From NCBI GenBank assembly GCA_019240115.1, contig JAFAYV010000009.1, positions 62,001 to 126,000 of the forward strand: 64,000 nt of DNA, read 5' to 3'. Positions within the stretch are counted from its first letter, which is position 1, and every line of letters begins with the position of its first letter. This document shows, one piece after another, positions 53,498-62,359 of the stretch. Position numbers and translations under genes: made by a program. The DNA comes from Solirubrobacterales bacterium. Lineage in GTDB: Bacteria; Actinomycetota; Thermoleophilia; Solirubrobacterales; Solirubrobacteraceae. A model generated the notes under the pieces. The model had not been told where the DNA came from. It saw nothing but the letters and a program-made list of their open reading frames with translations, and made no database searches.

Positions 53498-54439
53498 ATG
53501 GCGCGCGACATGGCGTCGCTGCAGGCGCGGCGGCTCGAGGCAAGGCGTCGTCGGCGGCGCCGCCTGGAGAGGGGCCTGGCGTTGTTGGCGGTCGGGTTCG
53601 CGGTGGCCGCGGGAATCGTCTGGACCACCTGGTCGACCGGATCGAGCACCCACTCGACCGGTGGGGTGATCCCGAGGAGTGCTCCGATCAAGGTCGGGCC
53701 CGCGCCCGCACTTGCGATCAAGCCCCACTCGGCGCTGGCCGCGGAGCTCGCCCCGGTGCGACGGCTCGCCTCCCACGGGCTGCCGCTGTGGTGCGGTGGC
53801 CGGCAGAGGCGGATGGTCGCGCTGACCTTCGACGACGGTCCGGGCGTGTACACGCACTACGCGATCAAGAAGCTCCGCGAGGCGCACCTGCCCGCGACGT
53901 TCTTCCTCGTCGGCAAGTCGATCGCCGCCTGGCCCGGGCTCGCCCAGCGCGAAAAATCCGTCGCGACATTCGGCGATCACACGATGACCCACCCGTTCCT
54001 GCCGGGGCTCCCCTACTCGGAGGCGGTGCAGGAGATCGCCGCCGATCAGCGGCTGGTCGAGCGAACGGTGCATGAGCCGGTGCTGCTGTTCAGGCCCCCG
54101 TACGGGAGTCGCACGCCGGCGATCGACGCCGAGGTCAAGCGGCTCGGCATGGTCGAGGTGCTCTGGAACGTCGATAGCGCCGACTCCCTCGGCGCGAACT
54201 ACCTCGGCATCGAACACAACGTGATCGCGGGGCTTCGACCGGGCTCGATCATCCTCATGCACGAGAACCGGGGGCAGACGATCCGCGCGCTGGACGTGAT
54301 CTTCGCCGCTCTTCGCCGGCGCCATCTCGACGCCGTCACCGTGCCACAGCTGATCGCTCAGGACCCGCCGTCGCTCGCGCAGCTACGCGAGGGCTACTAC
54401 GGATGTCCGGTCAGGCTCAGCAACGGCAGCGGCAGCTGA
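53498..54439 (+). CDS. Membrane-anchored polysaccharide deacetylase (NodB/CE4)
   Basis: Exported or surface deacetylase (313 aa). An arginine-rich N-terminus (about 10-24) precedes one membrane helix (about 26-45). The CE4 domain has TFDDGPG (motif 1), HTMTHP (motif 2, metal His), RPPYGSR (motif 3), WNVDSADS and ILMHEN (motif 5). All metal and catalytic residues look present. Likely acts on peptidoglycan or another cell-wall glycan. ATG at 53498 and 53510 are possible. It lies end-to-end with ectB. Confidence 0.92.
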   Translation: MARDMASLQARRLEARRRRRRRLERGLALLAVGFAVAAGIVWTTWSTGSSTHSTGGVIPRSAPIKVGPAPALAIKPHSALAAELAPVRRLASHGLPLWCGGRQRRMVALTFDDGPGVYTHYAIKKLREAHLPATFFLVGKSIAAWPGLAQREKSVATFGDHTMTHPFLPGLPYSEAVQEIAADQRLVERTVHEPVLLFRPPYGSRTPAIDAEVKRLGMVEVLWNVDSADSLGANYLGIEHNVIAGLRPGSIILMHENRGQTIRALDVIFAALRRRHLDAVTVPQLIAQDPPSLAQLREGYYGCPVRLSNGSGS

Positions 54440-54501
54440 GGCGCCGGCCCGCCGTCCGCTCAGCCCGCCGGAGGTCGCGTGCCCGCGGTGGCGAGGCCGC
54501 G

Positions 54502-55845
54502 TCAGTCGGCCCGGCTGCGCTCGCAGCCCTGCAGTGCGCGACGAGCGCCGCCCGACGGGGAGCGTGACGCGGCGATCCGCGAGCCCGCGCCCTTGCCGCC
54601 GGCTGCGCTGAGCACGGCATCGGCGAGCCTCCCCAGGCCGGTCTCGAGGTCGTCGTCGGTGATCGTCAAGGGCGGCAGCAGCTTGACGACCCCATCGTCG
54701 GGCCCGCACGTCTCCACCAGCAGCCGCATCTCGAACGCGGCACGGCTGACCGCGTGGGCGATCTCGGGGCGCTCGAACGCCAGCCCATGGGCCAGCCCGC
54801 GTCCCCGGCTGGCGATTCCGGTGCCGTCGACGGCGCCGCGCAGCGCAGCGAGCATCTCGGCGACATGCTGGCCACGCTCGAGCGTGCTGCGCTGCAGTCG
54901 GTCGTCGGCCCAGTAGTGGCGCAGCGCGGCGGTGCCGGCGACGAGCCCGAGGGTGACGCCGCGGAACGTGCCGGTGTGTTCGCCCGGCTCCCACACGTCG
55001 AGCTCGTCGCGAATGAGGGTGAGCGCGACGGGCAGGCCGTAGCCGCCGATCGACTTGGAGAGGCACACGATGTCAGGCCGGATCCCGGCCTCCTCGAAGC
55101 TGAAGAACGCGCCCGTGCGGCCGCAGCCCATCTGCACGTCGTCGAGGATGAGCGGCACGTCGTGATCGCGGCAACGCACCGCCAGCCCGCGCAGCCAGTC
55201 AGTGCGCGCGACGTTGATGCCTCCGTCACCTTGGACCGCCTCGACGATCACGGCGGCGGGCGGCTCGCCGGTGCCGAGCTCGCCGGCGAGCGCCCGGTCG
55301 AGCTCGGCGAACTCCGCTGCCAGATCGGGAGTGCCCTGGTCAAACGCCAGGCAGTGCGCAAGGGTGACCCGCCCGGCGCAGGCGGCCCGGCGCTGCGGGT
55401 TGCCGGACACCGACATGCTGCCGAGCGTCATCCCGTGAAAGCCGTCGCGGAAGCACACGTAGTCGTTTCGGCCGGTCGCCTTGTGCGCGAGCCGGAGCGC
55501 CGCCTCGACGGCGTTGGCGCCGCCCGGTCCGGGGAACTGGACGCGGTAGCGCAGATCGCGCGGGCGCAGGACGAGCTCGTCGAAGGCGGCCAGGAACTCA
55601 CGCTTGGCGACCGTGAACATGTCCAGCGACTGGATCACCCGATCGTCGGCGAGGTAGCGCAGCACCGGCTCCTTGAGCGCGGGGTTGTTATGGCCATAGT
55701 TGAGCGCGCCCGCGCCGGCGAAGAAGTCCAGGTAGGACCGCCCGTCCTCGTCGTGCAGCCAGCTTCCGCGCGCGCGATCGAACACGACGGGCCAGGCCCG
55801 GCAGTAGTAGCGAACCTCGGACTCGAGGGTCTCGAAGATCTTCAT
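54502..55845 (-). CDS. ectB: Diaminobutyrate-2-oxoglutarate aminotransferase (EctB type)
   Basis: PLP enzyme (447 aa) converting aspartate semialdehyde to L-2,4-diaminobutyrate with glutamate. It starts MKIFETLESEVRYYCRAWPVVFD and has FFAGAGALNYGHNNP (start split: MKIFETLESEVRYYC, RAWPVVFD), both EctB hallmarks, plus GGANAVEAALRLA, ILDDVQMGCGRTG and the PLP lysine in CLSKSIGGYGLP near residue 261. No ectA or ectC is adjacent, so it is not an ectoine operon. Its ATG overlaps the stop of the Pls-like NRPS by one base, which ties diaminobutyrate supply to that synthetase. About 20 extra residues at the C-terminus. Confidence 0.93.
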   Translation of the reverse strand: MKIFETLESEVRYYCRAWPVVFDRARGSWLHDEDGRSYLDFFAGAGALNYGHNNPALKEPVLRYLADDRVIQSLDMFTVAKREFLAAFDELVLRPRDLRYRVQFPGPGGANAVEAALRLAHKATGRNDYVCFRDGFHGMTLGSMSVSGNPQRRAACAGRVTLAHCLAFDQGTPDLAAEFAELDRALAGELGTGEPPAAVIVEAVQGDGGINVARTDWLRGLAVRCRDHDVPLILDDVQMGCGRTGAFFSFEEAGIRPDIVCLSKSIGGYGLPVALTLIRDELDVWEPGEHTGTFRGVTLGLVAGTAALRHYWADDRLQRSTLERGQHVAEMLAALRGAVDGTGIASRGRGLAHGLAFERPEIAHAVSRAAFEMRLLVETCGPDDGVVKLLPPLTITDDDLETGLGRLADAVLSAAGGKGAGSRIAASRSPSGGARRALQGCERSRAD

Positions 55846-58800
55846 CAGTCGTCTCCAGGGGGGTGGGCTGCGCATGCAGCGGTTTCGAGAGCCGGGTTTC
55901 CGGCCCAGGCGGTGGCCGCGGCGACCCGCGTGCCCTTCATCAGAAACGCGTCGGTCTCGAGCACCGCGCCGTCGCCGATGACGACGTCGTAGTGCGCGAA
56001 CGCGCCGGTCCCGAGACAGACCTCGTCGCCGACCACGATCGGTCCGGACTTGAACGCGCCGTCCTCCAGGGAGTGACTCTGGAGCGAGGTGCCGGTGTTG
56101 AGCACGCAGTCGTCGCCGATTGAAACGAGCCTGCGCTCGGTCATCGAGCAGCCGTCGTCGAACAGTCGGCGGCCGACGCGGGCGCCGAGCGTGCGCCAGG
56201 CGACGCCCTTCAGCGGGGTGCCGTCGAGGATGCGCAGATAGCCGGGCGCCGGAACCTTCCAGAACCGTTCGTGGCGCCAGAAGGCACGGTCGTAGATGGA
56301 GCAGATCGCCGGCGGCCGGTCGCGGCGAGCGATGAGCAGACGCTCGGCGGCGACGAAGACGGCGAGCGGCATCGCGACGTCGAGCAGGATGGTCGCCAGG
56401 GACGCCGGCCATGCCGCCAGCCCGGGCGCGCGGTCGTCGATCGCCGCCGACGCCAGCAGCGCGGCGATGACGACGAACCGCACGGCGGCGAACAGCGCGA
56501 TCGTGACGAGGTTGTGGCGCAGCTTGGCGGCCAGCGGCGGGCTGCCGGCGAGCGCGTTCATGTCGGCGTCGCGGCGCACGCTGCGCGGGATCTCGAAGCA
56601 CGGCGAGCCGAGCAGGCCCGTGTTCTCCCGCAGCGGACCGTCGAGCGGCACCATCACCTTCGTTCCCAGCAGGCAGTTGTCGCCGACGCGCGCCCCCGCC
56701 GGGAACACGATCGCGTTACCCAGGAAGTTGTCCGCCCCGATCGTCGCCGGCGACACGCAGAACGAGGTGCTCGAGATCTCGGCATTGGCCAGGGAGAGTC
56801 CGTCGGAGACCATCGTGCCGGAGGAGACCGTGCACAGCGCGGGGACGTCGTGCTTGACCTGCAGGCCGAAGTTCGAGCCCGTCTGGCGCACGGCGCCGAG
56901 CCGATAGCCGAGCACCCGCAGGTAGGAGACGATCAGCGAGCTGTCACCACAGAGGGTCGTCAGCAGGGGGATGTTCGAGGTGCGGACGACGATGCGCAGG
57001 ATGGCCCAGTGCGCGCCGTACAGGGGATACACGCGGCCGGGCCGCAGGCTCCGCGTCAACAGCCGGGGAACGGTTGCCGCCACGAGCGCAGCGACCAGCG
57101 GCACGGTGAGCGTGACGATCGCCGCCAACGCCAGGATCCCCGACACGGGCAGCCCGCGCAGCCAGCTCACGTGGCCGACGAGGACGGTCGCCACCACCGC
57201 CTCCAGCGGGCTGACCGCCGCGAGCGTCAGGAGCAGCCGCGCGGCGCCGTACAGGTAGCGCCGGCGCGCGCGCAAGGTCAGGGGCGGCACCCGCACGAAG
57301 TCGGCGCCTGCGGGCGCGGGACGCGCGGGCGAGCCGTGCCAGCGTTCCCCCGCGGGGACATGCTGGCCGGCGTGCAGCGCGGAGGCGTGGCCGATCTGGG
57401 CGCCGTCGCCGATCGACGTGGCGATGTCGAACATCACGTGCTCGGAGACGACGCAGTCGCGGCCCAGACTGACCGGGCCGAACTCGATCGCGCCCGCCCG
57501 GGCCCGATAACCGTTGAGCCGCCCGTCCTTGCGCACGAGGCATCCGTCGCCGATCCTGATCAAGTCGGCGGCGACCGGCATGTGCGTGGTCAGGATCGTC
57601 GTGCCGCGACCGATGCGGGCACCGAGCGCGCGCAGATATGAGCCGTACAGCGGCGTGCCGACGATCAGGCGCACCGTCGGGTTGGCGACGAGCAGCGTCT
57701 TGACGATCCAGAAGCGCACGTAGGCGACGCTCCAGAGGCGGATCGGTCGTTCGGTGAAGCGGCCGATCAGCGTCCACTTCGCAAGGATCGGCACAAGCCC
57801 GGCGACGAGCAGGGTGCCGGTCCCGACCGCGACCGCGCGCGCGTACAGCGCCAGCGCGCCGTGCGCCGCCGTCAGCCAGCCCGCGCCGAGATCGAAGGCG
57901 GCGGCCGCGGCGCCCGCGTACAGGAGGAACGCCAGTGCCTGCAGCGCAGCGCAGAGGGCGACGCGCGGCCGACCCACCGGGGCGACGAGCCGCGTGCCGG
58001 CCGGCCGACCGACGGGGCCCTCGGACGCGGTCCGCCGCGGATCGGCCAGCGCCCGCGCCAGCTCGCGGACCGTGGAGTGGGCGTACACGTCGCGCATCGA
58101 CACCGTCCGCACGTCCGGCTGGTCGTGCAGGCGCGCGCAGAACATCGCCATCGTCAGCGAGTCCCCGCCGAGATCGGCGAAGAAGTCGGCCGTGGCGCTG
58201 GGCTGATCGAGCTCCAGCGCGACCGCGAGCGCGGCGGCCAGTGCCGTCTCGAGGCCCGGACGGGGCGCGGCCTGCGCGTCGATCGGGGCGGCGGGCCGCC
58301 CCCGGGCGCGCGGCGCCGGCAGCAGCCGGCGGTCGACCTTGCCGCTCGGCATCGTCGGGATGCTGGCCAGCCGCTCGAGCTGGGCGGGGACCATGTACGG
58401 CGGCAGGTGGGTGCGCAGGTGGTCGAGGATCGCCGTCTCGTCGATGTCGCCCTCGATGTCGCCTTCGCCGCTCCGCGCCGACGTGTAGTAGCCGACGAGC
58501 TCGATGGCGCCGGGTGCGCGCTCCCAGGTGCGCACGACGGCCTGGCCGATCGACGGCATGCAACGCAGCAGCACCTCGATCTCGCCGAGCTCGATCCGGT
58601 AGCCGCGCAGCTTGATCTGCTCGTCGATGCGTCCGCGATGCTCGAGTTGACCGTCGGCGTTGACGGCGCCGAGGTCGCCGGTGCGGTAGAGGCGCCCCGA
58701 CGGGTTGTCCGGCAGCGCGAGGAAGTCGGGCACGAACGACCGCGCGGTGCGCTCGGGCAGGCCGAGGTACCCGTCGGCGAGGCCGATTCCGGCGATCGCG

Positions 58801-59933
58801 ATCTCTCCCTCCTCGTGCAGCGGGAGCGCCCGGTCGGCGTCTGGATCGAGGATCACGATGGAGTACGTCGGCAGCGGCACGCCGATCGTGACCGGACGGC
58901 CGGGCTCGAGCGTCGACCACGTCGCGCTGACGGTCGTCTCGGTCGGACCGTAGACGTTGAGCATCCGTCGCCCGGGTCGTTGCCAGCGTGCCGCCAGGTC
59001 CGGCGGGCACGCCTCGCCCGAGACGAGCAGGAAGCGCAGCTCGGGGAGGTCGGCGTCCAGCGTGGCCAGCAGCGTCGGGACGCAGACGAGCGCCGTCACG
59101 TGCCGGTCCAACAGGAAGGCGTGCAGATCAGAGCCGAGCAGCGCCGCGCCGGCGGGCCTGGGCACGAGCGTGGCGCCGGCCATCCACGCGATCCAGATCT
59201 CCTCGATCGCGAAGTCGAACGCGATCGTGAGCCCCTGATAGACGCGGTCGTCCGCGCGCATCCCGTACGCGCCGGCGGCGACGCGCACGAAGTTGCAGAT
59301 ACTCGAATGCGCGATCGCGACGCCCTTCGGACGACCGGTCGTCCCCGACGTGTAGATCACGTAGGCGAGCTCGTCGGCGACCCGCAGGCCCGTCGGCCGC
59401 TCGCAGGACTCGGCCGCGATCGCGTCCGCTGCCACGTCGAGACAGACGACCCCGGCGTTGTTGCGGCGGCGCAGGCCGGGCGCCAGCCGCGAGATCGTCA
59501 GCACGGTTTCGGCGCCGGCGTCACCGACGATGAACGCGAGGCGCTCGGGCGGAAACGCGACGTCCAGCGGCACGTATGCGGCATGCAGCTTGAGCACGGC
59601 GAGCATCGCGACGTAGCCGTCGACCGGCGTGTCGAACAGGAGCCCGACGCGATCGCCGGGGGTGACGCGGCCGGTCCGCGCGAGGTGGTGGGCGAGGCGG
59701 TTGGCGCGGTGGTCGAGCTCGACGTAGGTGAGCGTCGCGTCGGGTCCGTCGACGGCCAGCCGGTCGCCCTCGCCATCGCGCGCGAGCGCGTCGCAGCGGG
59801 CCTCGAACAGGTGGTGTAGCCGCTCGCCTTCGGTCCAGCGCACGCTCGCGTCGCCGGAGGCCGTCAGCACGAGGCCGTCCGCGCTGATGCGGCCGACGGG
59901 CCGGCCGGGAGCGATCAGCGATGCGCCGGACAT
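55845..59933 (-). CDS. Poly-lysine-synthetase-like NRPS (adenylation, carrier, membrane/hexapeptide region)
   Basis: A 1362-residue synthetase with the layout of streptomycete epsilon-poly-lysine synthetase (about 1320 aa). Adenylation domain (about 30-545): YVIYTSGTTGRPKG, AFDFAIEEIW, NVYGPTETT, YRTGDLG, MPSGKVDRR. Carrier domain (about 555-640) with LGGDSL, Ser592. Then membrane helices (about 657-740, 885-975, 1145-1225) alternating with three soluble left-handed-beta-helix-like segments (about 755-870, 1050-1140, 1255-1350). Pocket read by eye is D-F-E-V-L-S-V-V-S-K, not one I can assign; the Glu could meet an amine side chain. Coupled to ectB, so diaminobutyrate is the favoured monomer. 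Confidence 0.9.
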   Translation of the reverse strand: MSGASLIAPGRPVGRISADGLVLTASGDASVRWTEGERLHHLFEARCDALARDGEGDRLAVDGPDATLTYVELDHRANRLAHHLARTGRVTPGDRVGLLFDTPVDGYVAMLAVLKLHAAYVPLDVAFPPERLAFIVGDAGAETVLTISRLAPGLRRRNNAGVVCLDVAADAIAAESCERPTGLRVADELAYVIYTSGTTGRPKGVAIAHSSICNFVRVAAGAYGMRADDRVYQGLTIAFDFAIEEIWIAWMAGATLVPRPAGAALLGSDLHAFLLDRHVTALVCVPTLLATLDADLPELRFLLVSGEACPPDLAARWQRPGRRMLNVYGPTETTVSATWSTLEPGRPVTIGVPLPTYSIVILDPDADRALPLHEEGEIAIAGIGLADGYLGLPERTARSFVPDFLALPDNPSGRLYRTGDLGAVNADGQLEHRGRIDEQIKLRGYRIELGEIEVLLRCMPSIGQAVVRTWERAPGAIELVGYYTSARSGEGDIEGDIDETAILDHLRTHLPPYMVPAQLERLASIPTMPSGKVDRRLLPAPRARGRPAAPIDAQAAPRPGLETALAAALAVALELDQPSATADFFADLGGDSLTMAMFCARLHDQPDVRTVSMRDVYAHSTVRELARALADPRRTASEGPVGRPAGTRLVAPVGRPRVALCAALQALAFLLYAGAAAAAFDLGAGWLTAAHGALALYARAVAVGTGTLLVAGLVPILAKWTLIGRFTERPIRLWSVAYVRFWIVKTLLVANPTVRLIVGTPLYGSYLRALGARIGRGTTILTTHMPVAADLIRIGDGCLVRKDGRLNGYRARAGAIEFGPVSLGRDCVVSEHVMFDIATSIGDGAQIGHASALHAGQHVPAGERWHGSPARPAPAGADFVRVPPLTLRARRRYLYGAARLLLTLAAVSPLEAVVATVLVGHVSWLRGLPVSGILALAAIVTLTVPLVAALVAATVPRLLTRSLRPGRVYPLYGAHWAILRIVVRTSNIPLLTTLCGDSSLIVSYLRVLGYRLGAVRQTGSNFGLQVKHDVPALCTVSSGTMVSDGLSLANAEISSTSFCVSPATIGADNFLGNAIVFPAGARVGDNCLLGTKVMVPLDGPLRENTGLLGSPCFEIPRSVRRDADMNALAGSPPLAAKLRHNLVTIALFAAVRFVVIAALLASAAIDDRAPGLAAWPASLATILLDVAMPLAVFVAAERLLIARRDRPPAICSIYDRAFWRHERFWKVPAPGYLRILDGTPLKGVAWRTLGARVGRRLFDDGCSMTERRLVSIGDDCVLNTGTSLQSHSLEDGAFKSGPIVVGDEVCLGTGAFAHYDVVIGDGAVLETDAFLMKGTRVAAATAWAGNPALETAACAAHPPGDD

Positions 59934-60145
59934 CAGGCGGGCTGTTCGGACACGGGCGCCGCGCCGGCGGCGTAGCGGCGCGCCGCCGCCTCAGAGACGA
60001 CGGCCGGCGCCATCGCGATCAACTGCACGTGGCCGAGCCCGGGCAGCGGTCTGACATCGGCCACGACGCTAGAGAGCTGGCCCCGTGCCTCGGGGCGGAG
60101 GTCGACATGTCCCAGATTGTCGGAAGGATTGGCGCCACCGCCCAT
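59933..60145 (-). CDS. 70-residue protein translationally coupled to the Pls-like synthetase
   Basis: Starts at ATG 60143-60145 with TAGGAG about 9 bases upstream and ends in TGATG, sharing one base with the synthetase start. It begins MGGGANPSDNLGHVDLRPEA and contains VQLIAMAPAVVSEAAARRYA (Ala-rich, helical). It is not MbtH-like (no W-P-x-W residues) and has no signal peptide. Function unknown; a helper of the synthetase or merely a coupling cistron. Confidence 0.6.
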   Translation of the reverse strand: MGGGANPSDNLGHVDLRPEARGQLSSVVADVRPLPGLGHVQLIAMAPAVVSEAAARRYAAGAAPVSEQPA

Positions 60146-60177
60146 CGGTCGAGGCTCCTATCTCGCGGGGTGACGCC

Positions 60178-60197
60178 GCTCAGCCGATCGGCTGAGC
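60178..60197. promoter_or_regulatory. 20-bp perfect palindrome upstream of the Pls-like operon
   Basis: GCTCAGCCGATCGGCTGAGC is an uninterrupted perfect palindrome 32 bp upstream of the 70-residue gene. It is the only strong symmetric element in the 200-bp gap 60146-60345. It fits a dimeric repressor site; in RNA it would make a short hairpin. The gap also separates this operon from the iron-related genes on the same strand, so it probably holds the operon promoter. Confidence 0.6.
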
Positions 60198-60345
60198 ACG
60201 GCTATGACGATCGGCGCATCCCCCGGCCGGGCTGGTGGCCGGCGATCGCGGTCGCGCTGGTGGCGATCGCCGAGCCGTGGACGGTCAGTCTGCGAGTTCG
60301 TCATGGTGGACCTGGACATCGTCTGCTCGGGCGCGGCGAGAGGAC

Positions 60346-61623
60346 CTAGGCCGGCGGTGCAGCGGCCAGCAGCGGGAAGGAGCGCGCGGCCCGGGCCGGA
60401 ACAATGTAGTTGCCTCGTCGCAGGACGAAGATGAACTCGTTGATGCCGTTGTTCACCGTGTCGGTGATGGCGGGGTTCTGCAGCTGCGCCGAGCTGGCGT
60501 TCATCGCCGTGCGGGTGGTCACGAAGTCCGCGATGGTCCGTTGCAGGGCGACGAAATGCAACCCCGCCTGGCCGCCGTCGATGGTGTTGAAGTCGCGGCG
60601 CAGGATGAGTGGCTTGCCGTGCCGACGCGCGCGGGCGGAGGTCTGGGAGTGGCCGAGGACCCCGTAGCGGTTGATCGCCTGTCCGGTCAGCTGGGGGTCG
60701 CTCTCCGCGTCGGTACGGATCTCCCGCACCTGTTGCGGGGTCACCTGAGGCGCATACATGCGCGCCACCCGCTCCTGATAGTTGAGGTCCTGATACCAGC
60801 TGTCCAGTCGCAGCCGCATGTAGCTGATGTGCATCGTCGTGCCCTGCGCGAAGGGGCCCGCAGGGATCGTCACGGCGTCCTCGGTCGCCTGGTTGCGCTT
60901 CAGGTTGGACTTGAAGCCCATGAACAGCGGCGAGGTGGGCGGGACCGGGCGACCGCTGGGGATCCCGCCGACGTCCTGATGGCGGGCGGGCAGCCCGGCG
61001 CCGGTGAATCCGGTGCGGGTCTCGCGCCAGGTCAGCGCAGAGGAAAGGTCGAGGATTCCGTCGGCGCCGTCGAGCTCGGCGCCGTGGATGAGGGCGTTCT
61101 CGATCTCCAGCAGGCGTCGTTCGTCGTCGCTGGCCAGATGCAGAACCAGGTCGTGATCGTCGATCGTCGGCAGCTCGAAGTCCGACAGCGCGGTGGCCAC
61201 CGGAACCGGTGACGGCGTGCGCGGGAGCCGCTCGAAGTACGACGGACCCCAGCCGACGGTGAACAGCAGGCCGCGCGGCCCCCAGGCGAAGCGCCGCTCC
61301 AGGGTACGAAGCGCCGCCTCCAACACGGTTGCGTGGCCCGTGTCCGGCGTGCCCCTGACGTCGAAGAACACCAGCCGGTCATAGCGCGGCGCCACCGGAT
61401 TGCCCTCGGCGTCGGGCGCGAGCGTCTGCTGCCAGGCGTGCTGGCGGGCCGGCAGCGCTCGGGGCTGTGCCCCGAGCGCCACCGGCGCCAGCGATCTGTC
61501 GGTCGAGCCGCCGCTGACCTCGACCACCGCGGCCGCGGTGCCGCCGGCGGCCAGGGCGGCACCGCCGATCAGGAACCGTCGGCGGCTCAGTGCGGTCCCG
61601 GCGGCACGTTCCGGACTGCTCAT
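60346..61623 (-). CDS. Tat-exported DyP-like peroxidase family protein
   Basis: A 425-residue protein with a clear twin-arginine signal (LSRRRFLIGGAALAAGG near residues 12-28). The body resembles the DyP/chlorite-dismutase superfamily: GPRGLLFTVGWGPSYFERL, YGVLGHSQTSARARRHG with a candidate proximal His, and LRRDFNTIDGGQAGLHFVALQ (split: LRRDFNTIDG, GQAGLHFVALQ). The canonical DyP GxxDG motif is not seen, so catalysis is uncertain. ATG 61621-61623 overlaps the lipoprotein stop. Its place beside a P19-type lipoprotein parallels EfeB in iron-uptake systems. Confidence 0.8.
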   Translation of the reverse strand: MSSPERAAGTALSRRRFLIGGAALAAGGTAAAVVEVSGGSTDRSLAPVALGAQPRALPARQHAWQQTLAPDAEGNPVAPRYDRLVFFDVRGTPDTGHATVLEAALRTLERRFAWGPRGLLFTVGWGPSYFERLPRTPSPVPVATALSDFELPTIDDHDLVLHLASDDERRLLEIENALIHGAELDGADGILDLSSALTWRETRTGFTGAGLPARHQDVGGIPSGRPVPPTSPLFMGFKSNLKRNQATEDAVTIPAGPFAQGTTMHISYMRLRLDSWYQDLNYQERVARMYAPQVTPQQVREIRTDAESDPQLTGQAINRYGVLGHSQTSARARRHGKPLILRRDFNTIDGGQAGLHFVALQRTIADFVTTRTAMNASSAQLQNPAITDTVNNGINEFIFVLRRGNYIVPARAARSFPLLAAAPPA

Positions 61624-62267
61624 GCCGTCGGCTGCCAATGGAAGCTGACGTTGACGCGGTGGGGCTTGAGCCAGACGTCCTGGTACTCGAGATGGCGCGC
61701 GGCAACCGGTGGGCTGATCAGCAGGCTCAGCGAGTATGTGCCGGCTCCGGGCAATGCGACGTTGTTGCCGTAGTGCGGTCCCATGTACTCCGAGAGCATC
61801 GGCCACTGGCGTTCGTCATAGATGACCTTGCCGCCCTTGCTGATCGTCGCCCAGACCGAGGCGTAGGGGATCGGCACGTCGCTGCGCGCGTCGTTGAGCA
61901 TCACCATGAGGTGGAAGCTGACGTGCTTGGGCGGCTTGACCATCCTCGCCTCGGTGCCGTCGAAGATCACGAACGGGACCGCGGTCATCGCGCGCGCCGA
62001 GATCTTCATGTCCTGCCAGCTGGCCGTGGCGAGCGTCTGGGTCGGGATCGGCTTGATGCCGTCGACGGACATGCCCTTGCCGCTCATCCCCGACATGCTC
62101 GAGCCCATCGAGGAGCCCGTGCTGGTGTGCATCGCGGCCATGCCGTTGGACTGAGAGCTCGACGAGCTCAGCCCGGCGGAGCTTCCGCAGGCCGCGACGG
62201 CCAGCGACATCACCCCGGCCGCCGCGATCAACCGCGCGCATCGCGCGCGGGAACTGACTCTTGTCAT
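61620..62267 (-). CDS. P19/Tp34-type iron-transport lipoprotein
   Basis: A 215-residue lipoprotein: signal ending VAACGSS (lipobox cysteine), a Ser/Met-rich linker, then an Iron_transport (P19) domain. Metal ligands are expected among PKHVSFHLMVML, WPMLSEYMGPHYGNN and EYQDVWLKPHRVNVSFHW. Family members bind Fe/Cu in the periplasm and feed FTR1-like permeases. ATG 62265-62267 has GGAG 8 bases upstream; ATG 62273 is too close to it. Confidence 0.87.
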   Translation of the reverse strand: MTRVSSRARCARLIAAAGVMSLAVAACGSSAGLSSSSSQSNGMAAMHTSTGSSMGSSMSGMSGKGMSVDGIKPIPTQTLATASWQDMKISARAMTAVPFVIFDGTEARMVKPPKHVSFHLMVMLNDARSDVPIPYASVWATISKGGKVIYDERQWPMLSEYMGPHYGNNVALPGAGTYSLSLLISPPVAARHLEYQDVWLKPHRVNVSFHWQPTA

Positions 62268-62359
62268 CCGCATTTCTCCTTTGGGTTCTGCATCACGTCG
62301 AGACGGCTGTGGGGTCCGCCGGCCGTGGCCGGCGGACCCGCCTCTGATCAACGCCGACC

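Noticed and set aside
54502-55845. Ectoine biosynthesis operon
   Set aside because: Only the EctB-type gene is present; neighbours are an NRPS and a deacetylase, with no ectA, ectC or ectD.
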